Source: DASUXA01 sp036378155 (GTDB lineage Bacteria; Actinomycetota; Actinomycetes; Mycobacteriales; Micromonosporaceae). From it: DNA of 8,248 nt. Positions within the stretch are counted from its first letter, which is position 1; every line of letters begins with the position of its first letter. Position numbers and translations under genes: made by a program. The notes beneath the pieces are model-generated. The model saw nothing but the letters and a program-made list of their open reading frames with translations. It had not been told where the DNA came from and did no database searches. The stretch covers positions 1-8,248 of the forward strand of contig DASUXA010000052.1 of NCBI GenBank assembly GCA_036378155.1, given 5' to 3'. Positions 1-5,507 of the stretch are shown piece after piece.

Positions 1-17
1 GTCCGGGGCCAACGAGA

Positions 18-242
18 TCAGGACCGCAGTCCGTTCTTGCGGAGCACCCAGTCGACGACGACCGCCAGCACGAGCAGCGCCGCCAGCCCGGCCAGCCAGA
101 TGTTCTCGAGCGCGGACTGGTTGTGAGGGAAGATCATGGCCACCAGGATCAGGGCGGTCACGATCGCACCGATCCGCGCGGCCTTCGGGAAGCCTGGCTT
201 GAGCTGGTCGGGTGCGACCACTTCCTCCTCGTTCTCCGCCAC
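18..242 (-). CDS. Small membrane protein, DUF2631-like
   Basis: 74 residues from a GTG start at complement 242-240. The start is chosen because GGAAAGGGA lies about 6 nt upstream and the residues before it are Arg/Pro-rich, low-complexity sequence typical of a non-coding frame. The N-terminus is acidic (residues 2-8). Two hydrophobic helices follow, at about 22-38 and 48-66, joined by a short loop containing FPHNQSALENIW, and the protein ends in LRKNGLRS. The short two-helix layout and the WLLRRNGLR-type ending resemble the actinobacterial DUF2631 family. From memory, a member (Rv2876) lies near dxr-rip1-ispG in Mycobacterium, and the same cluster lies about 5 kb away here. Function is unknown; it probably sits in the cytoplasmic membrane. 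It is divergent from the MBL-Rieske gene. A weak -10-like CACACT (complement 282-277) may be its promoter. The family call rests on remembered sequence character, not on a search. Confidence 0.68.
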   Translation of the reverse strand: MAENEEEVVAPDQLKPGFPKAARIGAIVTALILVAMIFPHNQSALENIWLAGLAALLVLAVVVDWVLRKNGLRS

Positions 243-303
243 CTTCGTCCCTTTCCACCAGTGGTACGTCCGGCTTAGTGTGGCACGCCGGGCGTGGGCG
301 ACC

Positions 304-345
304 GTACGCCGGGCAGGCGGTACGCCGGCTGGGCGCCTGCCCGGC
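304..345. repeat. Inverted and direct repeats between divergent genes
   Basis: A perfect 12-bp inverted repeat (GCCGGGCAGGCG at 308-319 and its complement at 334-345) is separated by 14 bp. The 9-mer GTACGCCGG occurs twice in the same stretch, at 304-312 and 320-328, giving a 16-bp period. A further short palindrome, CACGCC-G-GGCGTG, sits at 284-296. Because the flanking genes diverge, this cannot be an ordinary 3' terminator. An operator, or a hairpin in an untranslated region, is possible. In such GC-rich sequence chance hairpins are common, so function is unproven. Confidence 0.4.
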
Positions 346-373
346 CTTGCGCCGGACCGTCGCCGGGCTCCGG

Positions 374-379
374 TAGCGT
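374..379 (+). promoter_or_regulatory. Possible -10 box for the MBL-Rieske gene
   Basis: TAGCGT matches the actinobacterial TANNNT -10 pattern. It would place a transcript start near 386, leaving a leader of about 33 nt that carries the ribosome binding site GAGAGGG at 404-410, 8 nt before the GTG at 419. No convincing -35 box is seen, so this is a weak call. Confidence 0.25.
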
Positions 380-418
380 CACGGGGTACCACCCGACAGC
401 GACGAGAGGGCAGTTGCC

Positions 419-2005
419 GTGCGGATCACCGGTACCGGTCACGCGAGCATGCGCATCGACACGCCAGCGGGCAGCATCCTGTGCGACCCGTGGGTGAATC
501 CGGCGTATTTCGCTTCCTGGTTCCCGTTTCCGGACAACTCGCAGCTCGACTGGGAGTCGCTGGGTGACTGCGACTACCTGTACGTGTCGCATCTGCACCG
601 CGACCACTTCGACGCGAAGCACCTGAGGCGGTTCGTCAGCAAGAAGGCGACGGTACTGCTGCCGGAGTACCCGACCAGCGAACTCGAAGACCAGTTGCGT
701 GAACTGGGGTTCACCCGGTTCCTGCGGACCGTCTCGAACCAGGTGCACGAGCTCGACGGCGGTCTGAAGGTGATGATCCAGGCGCTCACCTCGCCCACCG
801 ACGGTCCGATCGGCGACTCGTCGCTGTGGGTGGAGTACGACGGGGTGCGGCTGCTGAACCAGAACGACGCCCGCCCGACCGACCTGTCGACCTTCGCCGA
901 GCTCGGGCACGTCCACGCCCATCTGCTGCAGTTCTCCGGCGCGATCTGGTACCCGATGGTGTACGAGCTGCCGCAGGCGGCGAAGACCGCGTTCGGCAAG
1001 CAGAAGCGTGAGCGGCAGTTCGACCGGACCTTCCGGTACATCAACGACCTCAAGGCGTCGTGGGTGTTCCCGATCGCCGGGCCGCCGTGCTTCCTCGACG
1101 ACGAGTTGTGGCAGTTCAACGACATCTTCGGCGACGAGGGCAACATCTTCCCCGACCAGTGGCGGTTCGTCGAGGAGTACGCCAAGGTCGGCGGGACGAA
1201 CGCGCTGGTGCTGCTGCCCGGGACCGTCGCCGAGCTCACCGCCGACACGTGTGACGTGCGCCAGCCCGTCGACGACGTGGCGGAGTTCTTCTCGCGCAAG
1301 GAAGAGCACCTCATCGCGTACCGGGACCGGAAGCGCCCGGTGATCGAGGCGGAGAAGGCGTCCTGGCGGCACCCCGAGATCGACGTGCTCGGCGAGATGA
1401 AGAAGCGGATCGAGCCGCTGCTCGAGGAGTCCGTGTTCATGGCGAAGGGCGTCGGCGGTCCGGTGCGCTTCGACCTCACCGGCGACGACGGCGAGGTCGT
1501 CGAGTCGATCGTGGTCGACTTCCCCGGCAAGCAGGTGCGCCCGTACGCCGACGAGAAGGTGCGGTACCGCTTCCGCACCGGGCGTGCCCTGGTCGAACAC
1601 CTGCTGCACACCGGCGAGGTGGACTGGGTGAACTCGCTGTTTCTGTCGTGCCGGTTCTCGGCGGCGCGGATCGGACAGTACAACGAGTTCGTCTACTCGT
1701 TCTTCAAGTGCCTGTCAGAGGAGCGGCTGCAGTACGCCGAGGGCTGGTACGCCGAACAGAAGCCGGACGCCGAGGACGTGAAGCTGGGCGACTGGATCGT
1801 GCAGCGACGCTGCCCGCATCTGAAGGCGGACCTGACCCGGTTCGGCGTGATCGACGACGGCGTGCTGACCTGCCAGTTGCACGGCTGGAAGTTCGACCTG
1901 GGCTCGGGGCGGTGCCTGACCAGCGTGGGGCACGAGATCCGGGCGCGCCGCGCCGGCACGCCCGCACCCGACGCCGACGCGCCCGCGCCGGACCCCGCCG
2001 ACTGA
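419..2005 (+). CDS. MBL-fold protein with C-terminal Rieske [2Fe-2S] domain
   Basis: 528 residues from GTG 419, preceded by GAGAGGG 8 nt upstream. The N-terminal half is a metallo-beta-lactamase fold of UlaG-like type. The metal motif HLHRDH at residues 58-63 supplies H58, H60, D62 and H63, and a later NQND (147-150) probably supplies another ligand. A middle segment (about 340-445), with the run NSLFLSCRF and YNEFVYSFFKC, links to a compact Rieske domain at about 451-505. There CPH (C465, H467) and CQLHGW (C485, H488) give the C-x-H-x17-C-x2-H pattern for a [2Fe-2S] cluster. The tail (512-528) is Pro/Ala/Asp-rich. MBL and Rieske domains also occur together in CMP-N-acetylneuraminate hydroxylase (CMAH), but there the Rieske domain is N-terminal. 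No signal peptide or membrane segment is seen, so it is likely a cytosolic redox enzyme or hydroxylase. The substrate is unknown and no sugar genes are nearby. It appears to be transcribed alone. Confidence 0.88.
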   Translation: MRITGTGHASMRIDTPAGSILCDPWVNPAYFASWFPFPDNSQLDWESLGDCDYLYVSHLHRDHFDAKHLRRFVSKKATVLLPEYPTSELEDQLRELGFTRFLRTVSNQVHELDGGLKVMIQALTSPTDGPIGDSSLWVEYDGVRLLNQNDARPTDLSTFAELGHVHAHLLQFSGAIWYPMVYELPQAAKTAFGKQKRERQFDRTFRYINDLKASWVFPIAGPPCFLDDELWQFNDIFGDEGNIFPDQWRFVEEYAKVGGTNALVLLPGTVAELTADTCDVRQPVDDVAEFFSRKEEHLIAYRDRKRPVIEAEKASWRHPEIDVLGEMKKRIEPLLEESVFMAKGVGGPVRFDLTGDDGEVVESIVVDFPGKQVRPYADEKVRYRFRTGRALVEHLLHTGEVDWVNSLFLSCRFSAARIGQYNEFVYSFFKCLSEERLQYAEGWYAEQKPDAEDVKLGDWIVQRRCPHLKADLTRFGVIDDGVLTCQLHGWKFDLGSGRCLTSVGHEIRARRAGTPAPDADAPAPDPAD

Positions 2006-2014
2006 CGGAACGGA

Positions 2015-2037
2015 CGCGCGTCGAGCCGACACGCGCG
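2015..2037 (+). terminator. Weak hairpin after the MBL-Rieske gene
   Basis: CGCGCGT (2015-2021) and ACGCGCG (2031-2037) form a 7-bp stem with a 9-nt loop, starting 10 nt after the stop codon at 2003-2005. No T-run follows, which is common for actinobacterial terminators. It could equally be chance pairing of GC repeats. Confidence 0.35.
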
Positions 2038-2065
2038 AACGGGTCGCCGCCGCCAGTGGATCGTG

Positions 2066-2071
2066 TAGGCT
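2066..2071 (+). promoter_or_regulatory. -10 box of the cold-shock gene promoter
   Basis: TAGGCT fits the TANNNT -10 consensus and is preceded directly by TG. A transcript start near 2078 would give a leader of about 146 nt before the ATG at 2224. No clear -35 box is present. The same hexamer stands before three other genes in this window. Confidence 0.55.
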
Positions 2072-2077
2072 AGGCAC

Positions 2078-2223
2078 CGAGGTTTTTGTGTATGTGGTGT
2101 TACCCGGCCTTTCGGCCGGAGCCAGGTGGCTTCCTTTCGGACGCACCGGCTCGCCGCTGCTCGAAAACGGCAAGTCCGGTCCGCCCCGTCCGGGGCGGGA
2201 GTTGTCTCAAAGGAGTCAGGTAC
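2078..2223 (+). promoter_or_regulatory. Structured 5' leader of the cold-shock gene
   Basis: The leader begins with a T/G-rich run (GGTTTTTGTG at 2081-2090). Two tight hairpins follow: CCGGCC-TTTC-GGCCGG (2104-2119) and CCGCCCC-GTCC-GGGGCGG (2181-2198). The ribosome binding site AAAGGAG lies at 2209-2215, 8 nt before the ATG. The segment TTCCTTT (2131-2137) can pair with AAAGGAG over 7 bp, six Watson-Crick and one G-U. The octamer CCTTTCGG occurs twice, at 2108-2115 and 2133-2140, and either copy offers CCTTT to the site. Long structured leaders that change fold with temperature are known for E. coli cspA. That this leader works likewise is inference. The frame stays open upstream of ATG 2224, but cold-shock similarity begins only at that ATG. 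Confidence 0.5.
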
Positions 2224-2427
2224 ATGGCACAAGGCACCGTGAAGTGGTTCAACGCCGAGAAGGGCTTCGGCTTCATCTCGCAGGACGGCGGCGGCGCTGA
2301 CGTATTCGTCCACTACTCGGCGATCCAGACCCAGGGCTACCGCAGCCTGGAGGAGAACCAGCGCGTGGAGTTCGAGATCGTGCAGGGCGCGAAGGGCCCG
2401 CAGGCGGAGATGGTCCGCCCGGTCTGA
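2224..2427 (+). CDS. cspA: Cold-shock domain protein (CspA family)
   Basis: 67 residues, the usual length of a single cold-shock domain. It begins MAQGTVKWFNAEKGFGFI. The two RNA-binding motifs are present: RNP1 as KGFGFI (13-18) and RNP2 as VFVHY (27-31), with the aromatic nucleic-acid-contacting residues W8, F15, F17, F28, H30 and Y31. The protein is a five-strand beta-barrel that binds single-stranded RNA and DNA and melts RNA structure in the cytoplasm. It starts at ATG 2224 with a strong AAAGGAG site. It is monocistronic: its own TAGGCT promoter and long leader lie upstream, and a strong hairpin follows 14 nt after the stop. Whether it is cold-induced or constitutive cannot be read from sequence, since actinobacterial genomes often carry several paralogues. 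The symbol denotes the family, not a specific orthologue. Confidence 0.96.
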   Translation: MAQGTVKWFNAEKGFGFISQDGGGADVFVHYSAIQTQGYRSLEENQRVEFEIVQGAKGPQAEMVRPV

Positions 2428-2441
2428 CGCAGACCCGCGTA

Positions 2442-2473
2442 TCGGCCCCGGCACCGTGAGGTGCCGGGGCCGA
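2442..2473. terminator. Bidirectional terminator hairpin
   Basis: A perfect 14-bp stem: TCGGCCCCGGCACC (2442-2455), loop GTGA (2456-2459), GGTGCCGGGGCCGA (2460-2473). It lies between the convergent cold-shock gene (stop 2425-2427) and the oxidoreductase (stop at complement 2480-2478), only 4 bp from the latter, so it can serve both. Neither side has a T-run, as is usual for terminators in high-GC actinobacteria. Confidence 0.85.
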
Positions 2474-2477
2474 ACTG

Positions 2478-4103
2478 CTATCTGCCGGAGACTCCGAGGT
2501 CGGCGAGGATCCGGCGAGCCGCGTTGTGCCCGGCCGCGCCGATCACGCTGCCCGCCGGGTGGCAGCCCGCGCTGCCCGCGTACAGACCGGGCAGACCCGT
2601 GGCGTACGGCATCCGGTCGGTGAACGCGACCGTGTTGTCCACGTGGTGGATGTGCCCGCCGGTGATGCCGAATCGCGCCTCGATGCCCGGCGGCGGCAGC
2701 GGTGCGACGTCGACCACCAGATCCGAGGTACCGGGCGCGTACCGGTCGCAGATCGCCAGCAGTCGGTCCACGTACCGGTCGAGTTCGGCATCCCAACTCG
2801 ACCCGGCGGGCTGGTACGGCACCGACTGCACGAACAACGCCGACGAGTGGTTCCCCTCGTCGTCGGCGAGCGACCGGTCGACCGTGGTGTGCAGGTACCA
2901 CTCGATCGTCGGCTCGTCGGGCAGCCGCCCCGCCTGCACGTCCGCCCACATCCGGCGCAGCGCCGCCATCGGCGATTCGGAACGCGTCGGGACGCGACCG
3001 CCCGCCGACCCGCCCAGGCTTTCCGATCCGGGCAGCAGGTGGATCGTCGAGCCGAACGGGCTCGGCGCGTCCTCGGGCAGGCACGAGAAGCGGGGCAGGT
3101 CGGCGAGCGCGAGGTTGACCTTCAGGGTGGTCCCGGTCCGCTGGACCGCCGTCATCCGCTCGGTGAGTCCGCTCGGCAGCGCGCCGTCCGGGGTGAGGGA
3201 CATCAGCCGGTACGGGTCGCAGGCGCCCAGCACCACGCGGGCGGCGACCTCGCGACCGTCGGCGAGGCGTACCCCGCTGACCGCACCCTGGTCGACGAGC
3301 ACCGCCGCGACCGGCGCGCCGGCGACGATCCGGGCCCCGGAGCGCGCCGCGACCTCGGCGAACGTGCGGGACACGGTGCCCATGCCGCCCGCCACGATCA
3401 TCCAGGTGCCGTCCGCGCCGGGCAGCCGGCACATGTTGTGGACCAGGAAGTTGTGTCCGGTACCGGCGTCGTCCGGTCCCGCGTTCAGCCCGGACAGCCC
3501 GTCGGTCACCACGTACATGGCGACCAGCAGTTCCGACGAGAACCCGAACCGCGCCAGGTAGTCGGCGACCGAGCCGCGTACCAGGTCGACGAAGACGTCC
3601 CGCAGCGCGGGGCGGATGTACCGCTCGGCGGTCTCCTCCACCGGCAGCGGCTCCGCGAGCCACGCCGGTCCGAGATCCTCGCGCAGCGCGGCGAGTTCGG
3701 TCTGCAGCGCGTCGTCGGCGGCGAGGTCGGCGGCGGAGAAGTACCGTTCCAGCCGGGCGCGGGTGGCTGCCCGATCCGCGCCGGCGAGCAGGTACGGCGA
3801 GCCCGGACCGCCCGGCGTGGGCAGGAAGTAGTGCGGGTCGCGACGCAGCACCGGCAGCGTGACGTCGAGGGTGCGCAGCAGTTCCGGGGGCATCAGCCCG
3901 AGCAGGTACGACCCGGTGGACTGGCCCAGCCCGGGCGCTTTGGCGAACGGGTGCTCGGTGCGCGTCGCCCCGCCGATCACGTCGGACGCCTCGAGCACGA
4001 GCACGTCGAGCCCGGCGCGGGCCAGCAGGATCGCGGACACCAGCCCGTTGTGGCCGGCGCCGACGATCACCACGTCGGCACGGCCCGGAATCTCGGTCGT
4101 CAT
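2478..4103 (-). CDS. FAD-dependent oxidoreductase, phytoene dehydrogenase/PYROXD2-like
   Basis: 541 residues from the ATG at complement 4103-4101, ending in TAG. The N-terminus has the dinucleotide-binding beta-alpha-beta unit VVIVGAGHNG (11-20), with the acidic strand end LVLEAS (35-40) and GGATRTE (44-50) typical of FAD-binding amine-oxidase/CrtI-like flavoproteins (COG1233). The C-terminus has the second FAD-contact region, GLYAGSAGCHPAGSVIG and AAGHNAARRIL (506-534). The GAGHNG form is that of the PYROXD2-like branch rather than true carotenoid desaturases, so the substrate is unknown. No crtB, crtE or other carotenoid gene is adjacent. The gene stands alone, convergent to the cold-shock gene. 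There is no Shine-Dalgarno sequence; a TAGGCT box 8 nt upstream suggests a leaderless mRNA. The reading frame remains open far upstream of this ATG, but that stretch is antisense to the GNAT gene and is not included. Confidence 0.9.
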   Translation of the reverse strand: MTTEIPGRADVVIVGAGHNGLVSAILLARAGLDVLVLEASDVIGGATRTEHPFAKAPGLGQSTGSYLLGLMPPELLRTLDVTLPVLRRDPHYFLPTPGGPGSPYLLAGADRAATRARLERYFSAADLAADDALQTELAALREDLGPAWLAEPLPVEETAERYIRPALRDVFVDLVRGSVADYLARFGFSSELLVAMYVVTDGLSGLNAGPDDAGTGHNFLVHNMCRLPGADGTWMIVAGGMGTVSRTFAEVAARSGARIVAGAPVAAVLVDQGAVSGVRLADGREVAARVVLGACDPYRLMSLTPDGALPSGLTERMTAVQRTGTTLKVNLALADLPRFSCLPEDAPSPFGSTIHLLPGSESLGGSAGGRVPTRSESPMAALRRMWADVQAGRLPDEPTIEWYLHTTVDRSLADDEGNHSSALFVQSVPYQPAGSSWDAELDRYVDRLLAICDRYAPGTSDLVVDVAPLPPPGIEARFGITGGHIHHVDNTVAFTDRMPYATGLPGLYAGSAGCHPAGSVIGAAGHNAARRILADLGVSGR

Positions 4104-4111
4104 GCCCGGTG

Positions 4112-4117
4112 AGCCTA
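4112..4117 (-). promoter_or_regulatory. -10 box, leaderless promoter of the oxidoreductase
   Basis: On the minus strand TAGGCT is followed by 8 nt and then the ATG of the oxidoreductase. The transcript would therefore begin at or within a base or two of the start codon, in line with the missing ribosome binding site. The box is inside a 6-bp inverted repeat (GAGCCT at 4111-4116, AGGCTC at 4125-4130, 8-bp spacer) that could be an operator. No -35 box is evident. Confidence 0.5.
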
Positions 4118-4227
4118 GCCATCCAGGCTCGCGCTGGGCGTTGCGCCGCTCCGAGCAATGGACCGCCGACCTCGCGCTGACGCTGGTGGGCGTTCCCCGA
4201 GGTGAACCTGGTCGCGGGCGAGGACCT

Positions 4228-4383
4228 CGTGTGGAACTGCGTCGCCGCGTGCCCGCGATGGTGCTGTTCGCCCTCGTGGACGGGGAGTACCAGCCGATCG
4301 TGGCGGCCGCCGCCGGCACCACGTTCACCATGGTCGAGCCGTTCGAGTTCACGATCGACCCCGCGGGGCTGCTGGACGACTGA
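4228..4383 (+). pseudogene. C-terminal remnant of a Uma2-family protein
   Basis: The gap between the oxidoreductase and the acetyltransferase (4104-4400) has no intact gene. Its right half encodes, in one frame up to TGA 4381-4383, about 51 residues that begin RVEL and run through FALVDGEYQP, then VEPFEFTIDPAGLL. This resembles the C-terminal end of Uma2 (DUF820) proteins, where YWRVEL is followed by a variable strand, LVDGEYRPV, and a closing PFPVTIDPAAL. Upstream of 4228 the same frame gives Arg/Gly/Pro-rich sequence with none of the catalytic PD-(D/E)xK-like core, and the region before 4104 belongs to the opposite-strand gene. I read it as a truncated, probably dead copy. A short expressed protein from GTG 4231 or ATG 4258 cannot be excluded, but no good ribosome binding site is seen. 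I see nothing further in 4118-4227. Confidence 0.5.
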
Positions 4384-4386
4384 CGG

Positions 4387-4392
4387 TAGGCT
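4387..4392 (+). promoter_or_regulatory. -10 box, leaderless promoter of the GNAT gene and operon
   Basis: TAGGCT is followed by 8 nt and then GTG 4401, the same spacing as at the oxidoreductase start on the other strand. No Shine-Dalgarno sequence precedes the GTG, so a leaderless transcript is likely. It lies 3 nt after the stop of the Uma2 remnant and is the most likely promoter for the whole GNAT-to-ispG run. Confidence 0.5.
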
Positions 4393-4400
4393 GCCCGGTC

Positions 4401-4946
4401 GTGACGGTGTACGAGACCGATCGGCTGATCGTCCGCGAGTGGACCCGACAGCCGGGTGACCTGGCTCGCGTCTTCGACATGTACTCGCGCTGGGAGGTGG
4501 CGCGCTGGCTCGGCGCCCAGCCGCGCGCGATGGGCGACCCGGCGGAGGCGGCGACCGCGGTCGACCGGTGGCGTGGGCAGTATGCGGACAGCGGCGGCCG
4601 GTACGGCTGCTGGGCGATCGAGGTGCGCGACACCGGCACGGTGGCCGGCAGCATCCTGCTCAAGCCGCTGCCTAACTCGGACGGGTCGCCGCCGACCGAC
4701 ATCGAGGTCGGCTGGCATCTGCACCCCGACTCGTGGGGCCGTGGGTACGCGACCGAGGCGGCGCGGGGCGCGATCGAGCGCGAGTTCGACGCCGGTACGA
4801 AGGAGATCTTCGCGGTGGTGAATCCCGACAACGGCCCGTCGCTCGCGGTCTGCCGGCGGCTGGGCATGACCCCGCTCGGGCTGACCGACCGGTGGTACGG
4901 GTTGACCGTCGAGGCGTTCCGCGTCGAGCACGGGATGTCGGCGTGA
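4401..4946 (+). CDS. GNAT-family N-acetyltransferase, RimJ/RimL type
   Basis: 181 residues from GTG 4401. It opens with ETDRLIVREW (5-14), the typical first strand of the RimJ/RimL (Acetyltransf_3) group. The acetyl-CoA-binding motif follows the strand IEVGWHLHP (101-109) as WGRGYATEA (112-120), where the backbone of the RGY turn would hold the pyrophosphate. NPDNGPSLAVCRRLGM (141-156) is the usual NxxSxxxxxxxGF-like helix near the acceptor site. It moves an acetyl group from acetyl-CoA to an amine; the acceptor (protein N-terminus, small molecule or antibiotic) cannot be told. It is cytosolic. It overlaps the next gene by 4 bp (GTGA), so the two are probably translated together. It heads the run leading to dxr. 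Confidence 0.92.
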   Translation: MTVYETDRLIVREWTRQPGDLARVFDMYSRWEVARWLGAQPRAMGDPAEAATAVDRWRGQYADSGGRYGCWAIEVRDTGTVAGSILLKPLPNSDGSPPTDIEVGWHLHPDSWGRGYATEAARGAIEREFDAGTKEIFAVVNPDNGPSLAVCRRLGMTPLGLTDRWYGLTVEAFRVEHGMSA

Positions 4947-5503
4947 GCCCGGCGGACCCCGGCGCGATCGTCGTCGACGGCAGCCGCGACGAGGCGGAAC
5001 AGGTACGCCTGCTGCGGGTGGCGTTCCGCCCGACGGCGCGGGTGCTCCGAATCGCCGGAGCCGTCTTCGTCGTCCTCGGCGTGCTCGCTCTCGCCGCGCC
5101 GGACACGCTCGGGTACCTGGTCGGCCTGATCGTGCTGGGCGTCGGGCTGGGCTTGGTGCTGCGGACGTTCCTGTCGCCGAGGCGAGCCGCCCGCCGGTAC
5201 CGGCGGACCGCGCAACTGCCCCGGACCATCGAGGTCACCCCGGAGTTCGTCCGGGTTACCACCCCGATCACGGTGATGCAGTGGGCGTGGCCGGCGATCA
5301 CCAGAGCCACGGTGGCGGGCGGTTTCTGGCTGTTCTACGCGAATTCGGTCGCCGTCGTCGCGATACCCCGCGACCGGCTCACCGAGCAGCAGGAGGCGTG
5401 GTTGCGTGATCTTGTCGCCCGCTCGGTGACCCCTGCGGGGACGCCCCGGTCGGGCGAAGCGGGCCCGTCCCTGCGAGCGTCCATCCCGGATCGGGGAGAA
5501 TGA
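4943..5503 (+). CDS. YcxB-like membrane protein
   Basis: 186 residues from GTG 4943, which overlaps the GNAT stop as GTGA. No strong ribosome binding site is seen, so reinitiation after the GNAT gene is likely. A short hydrophilic N-terminus leads into two close transmembrane helices at about 33-51 and 55-76, then a basic stretch (SPRRAARRYRR, 78-88) that should face the cytoplasm. A beta-rich domain at about 95-142 contains TIEVTPEFVRV, MQWAWPAITRATVAGGFWLFY and AVVAIPRDRL. The pattern (strand, W-x-x-I, aromatic-rich strand, IPR-x-x-L, then a helix) matches the YcxB-like family, a PH-like domain anchored by two helices. The role of that family is unknown. The last 25 residues look disordered. 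Its stop is 4 nt before the dxr start. Confidence 0.8.
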   Translation: MSPADPGAIVVDGSRDEAEQVRLLRVAFRPTARVLRIAGAVFVVLGVLALAAPDTLGYLVGLIVLGVGLGLVLRTFLSPRRAARRYRRTAQLPRTIEVTPEFVRVTTPITVMQWAWPAITRATVAGGFWLFYANSVAVVAIPRDRLTEQQEAWLRDLVARSVTPAGTPRSGEAGPSLRASIPDRGE

Positions 5504-5507
5504 GCCG

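Noticed and set aside
18..392. Longer version of the DUF2631-like protein starting at complement 392
   Set aside because: The first 50 residues are Arg/Pro-rich and cover the repeat-bearing spacer. GTG at complement 242 has a ribosome binding site and gives a family-like length.
275..1609. Long open frame on the minus strand opposite the MBL-Rieske gene
   Set aside because: Its product is Arg/Val/Leu/His-rich with no recognisable motif, as expected from the complement of a high-GC3 gene. The plus strand here has clear MBL and Rieske motifs.
2086..2223. N-terminal extension of the cold-shock protein from ATG 2086
   Set aside because: The extra residues are the translation of a structured leader. 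Family similarity starts at ATG 2224, which has its own strong AAAGGAG site.
2526..4112. 528-codon plus-strand frame opposite the oxidoreductase
   Set aside because: Arg/Gly/His-rich translation without motifs; a shadow of the minus-strand flavoprotein gene.
4104..4931. Upstream extension of the oxidoreductase frame on the minus strand
   Set aside because: The frame stays open for 276 codons above ATG 4103, but this runs antisense through the GNAT gene. The FAD-binding fold begins only 10 residues after ATG 4103, and a promoter box sits right before it.
5429..5475. Short GC hairpins near the end of the YcxB-like gene as a terminator before dxr
   Set aside because: The stems are only about 4 bp and lie inside coding sequence. 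Tight spacing to dxr argues for read-through.
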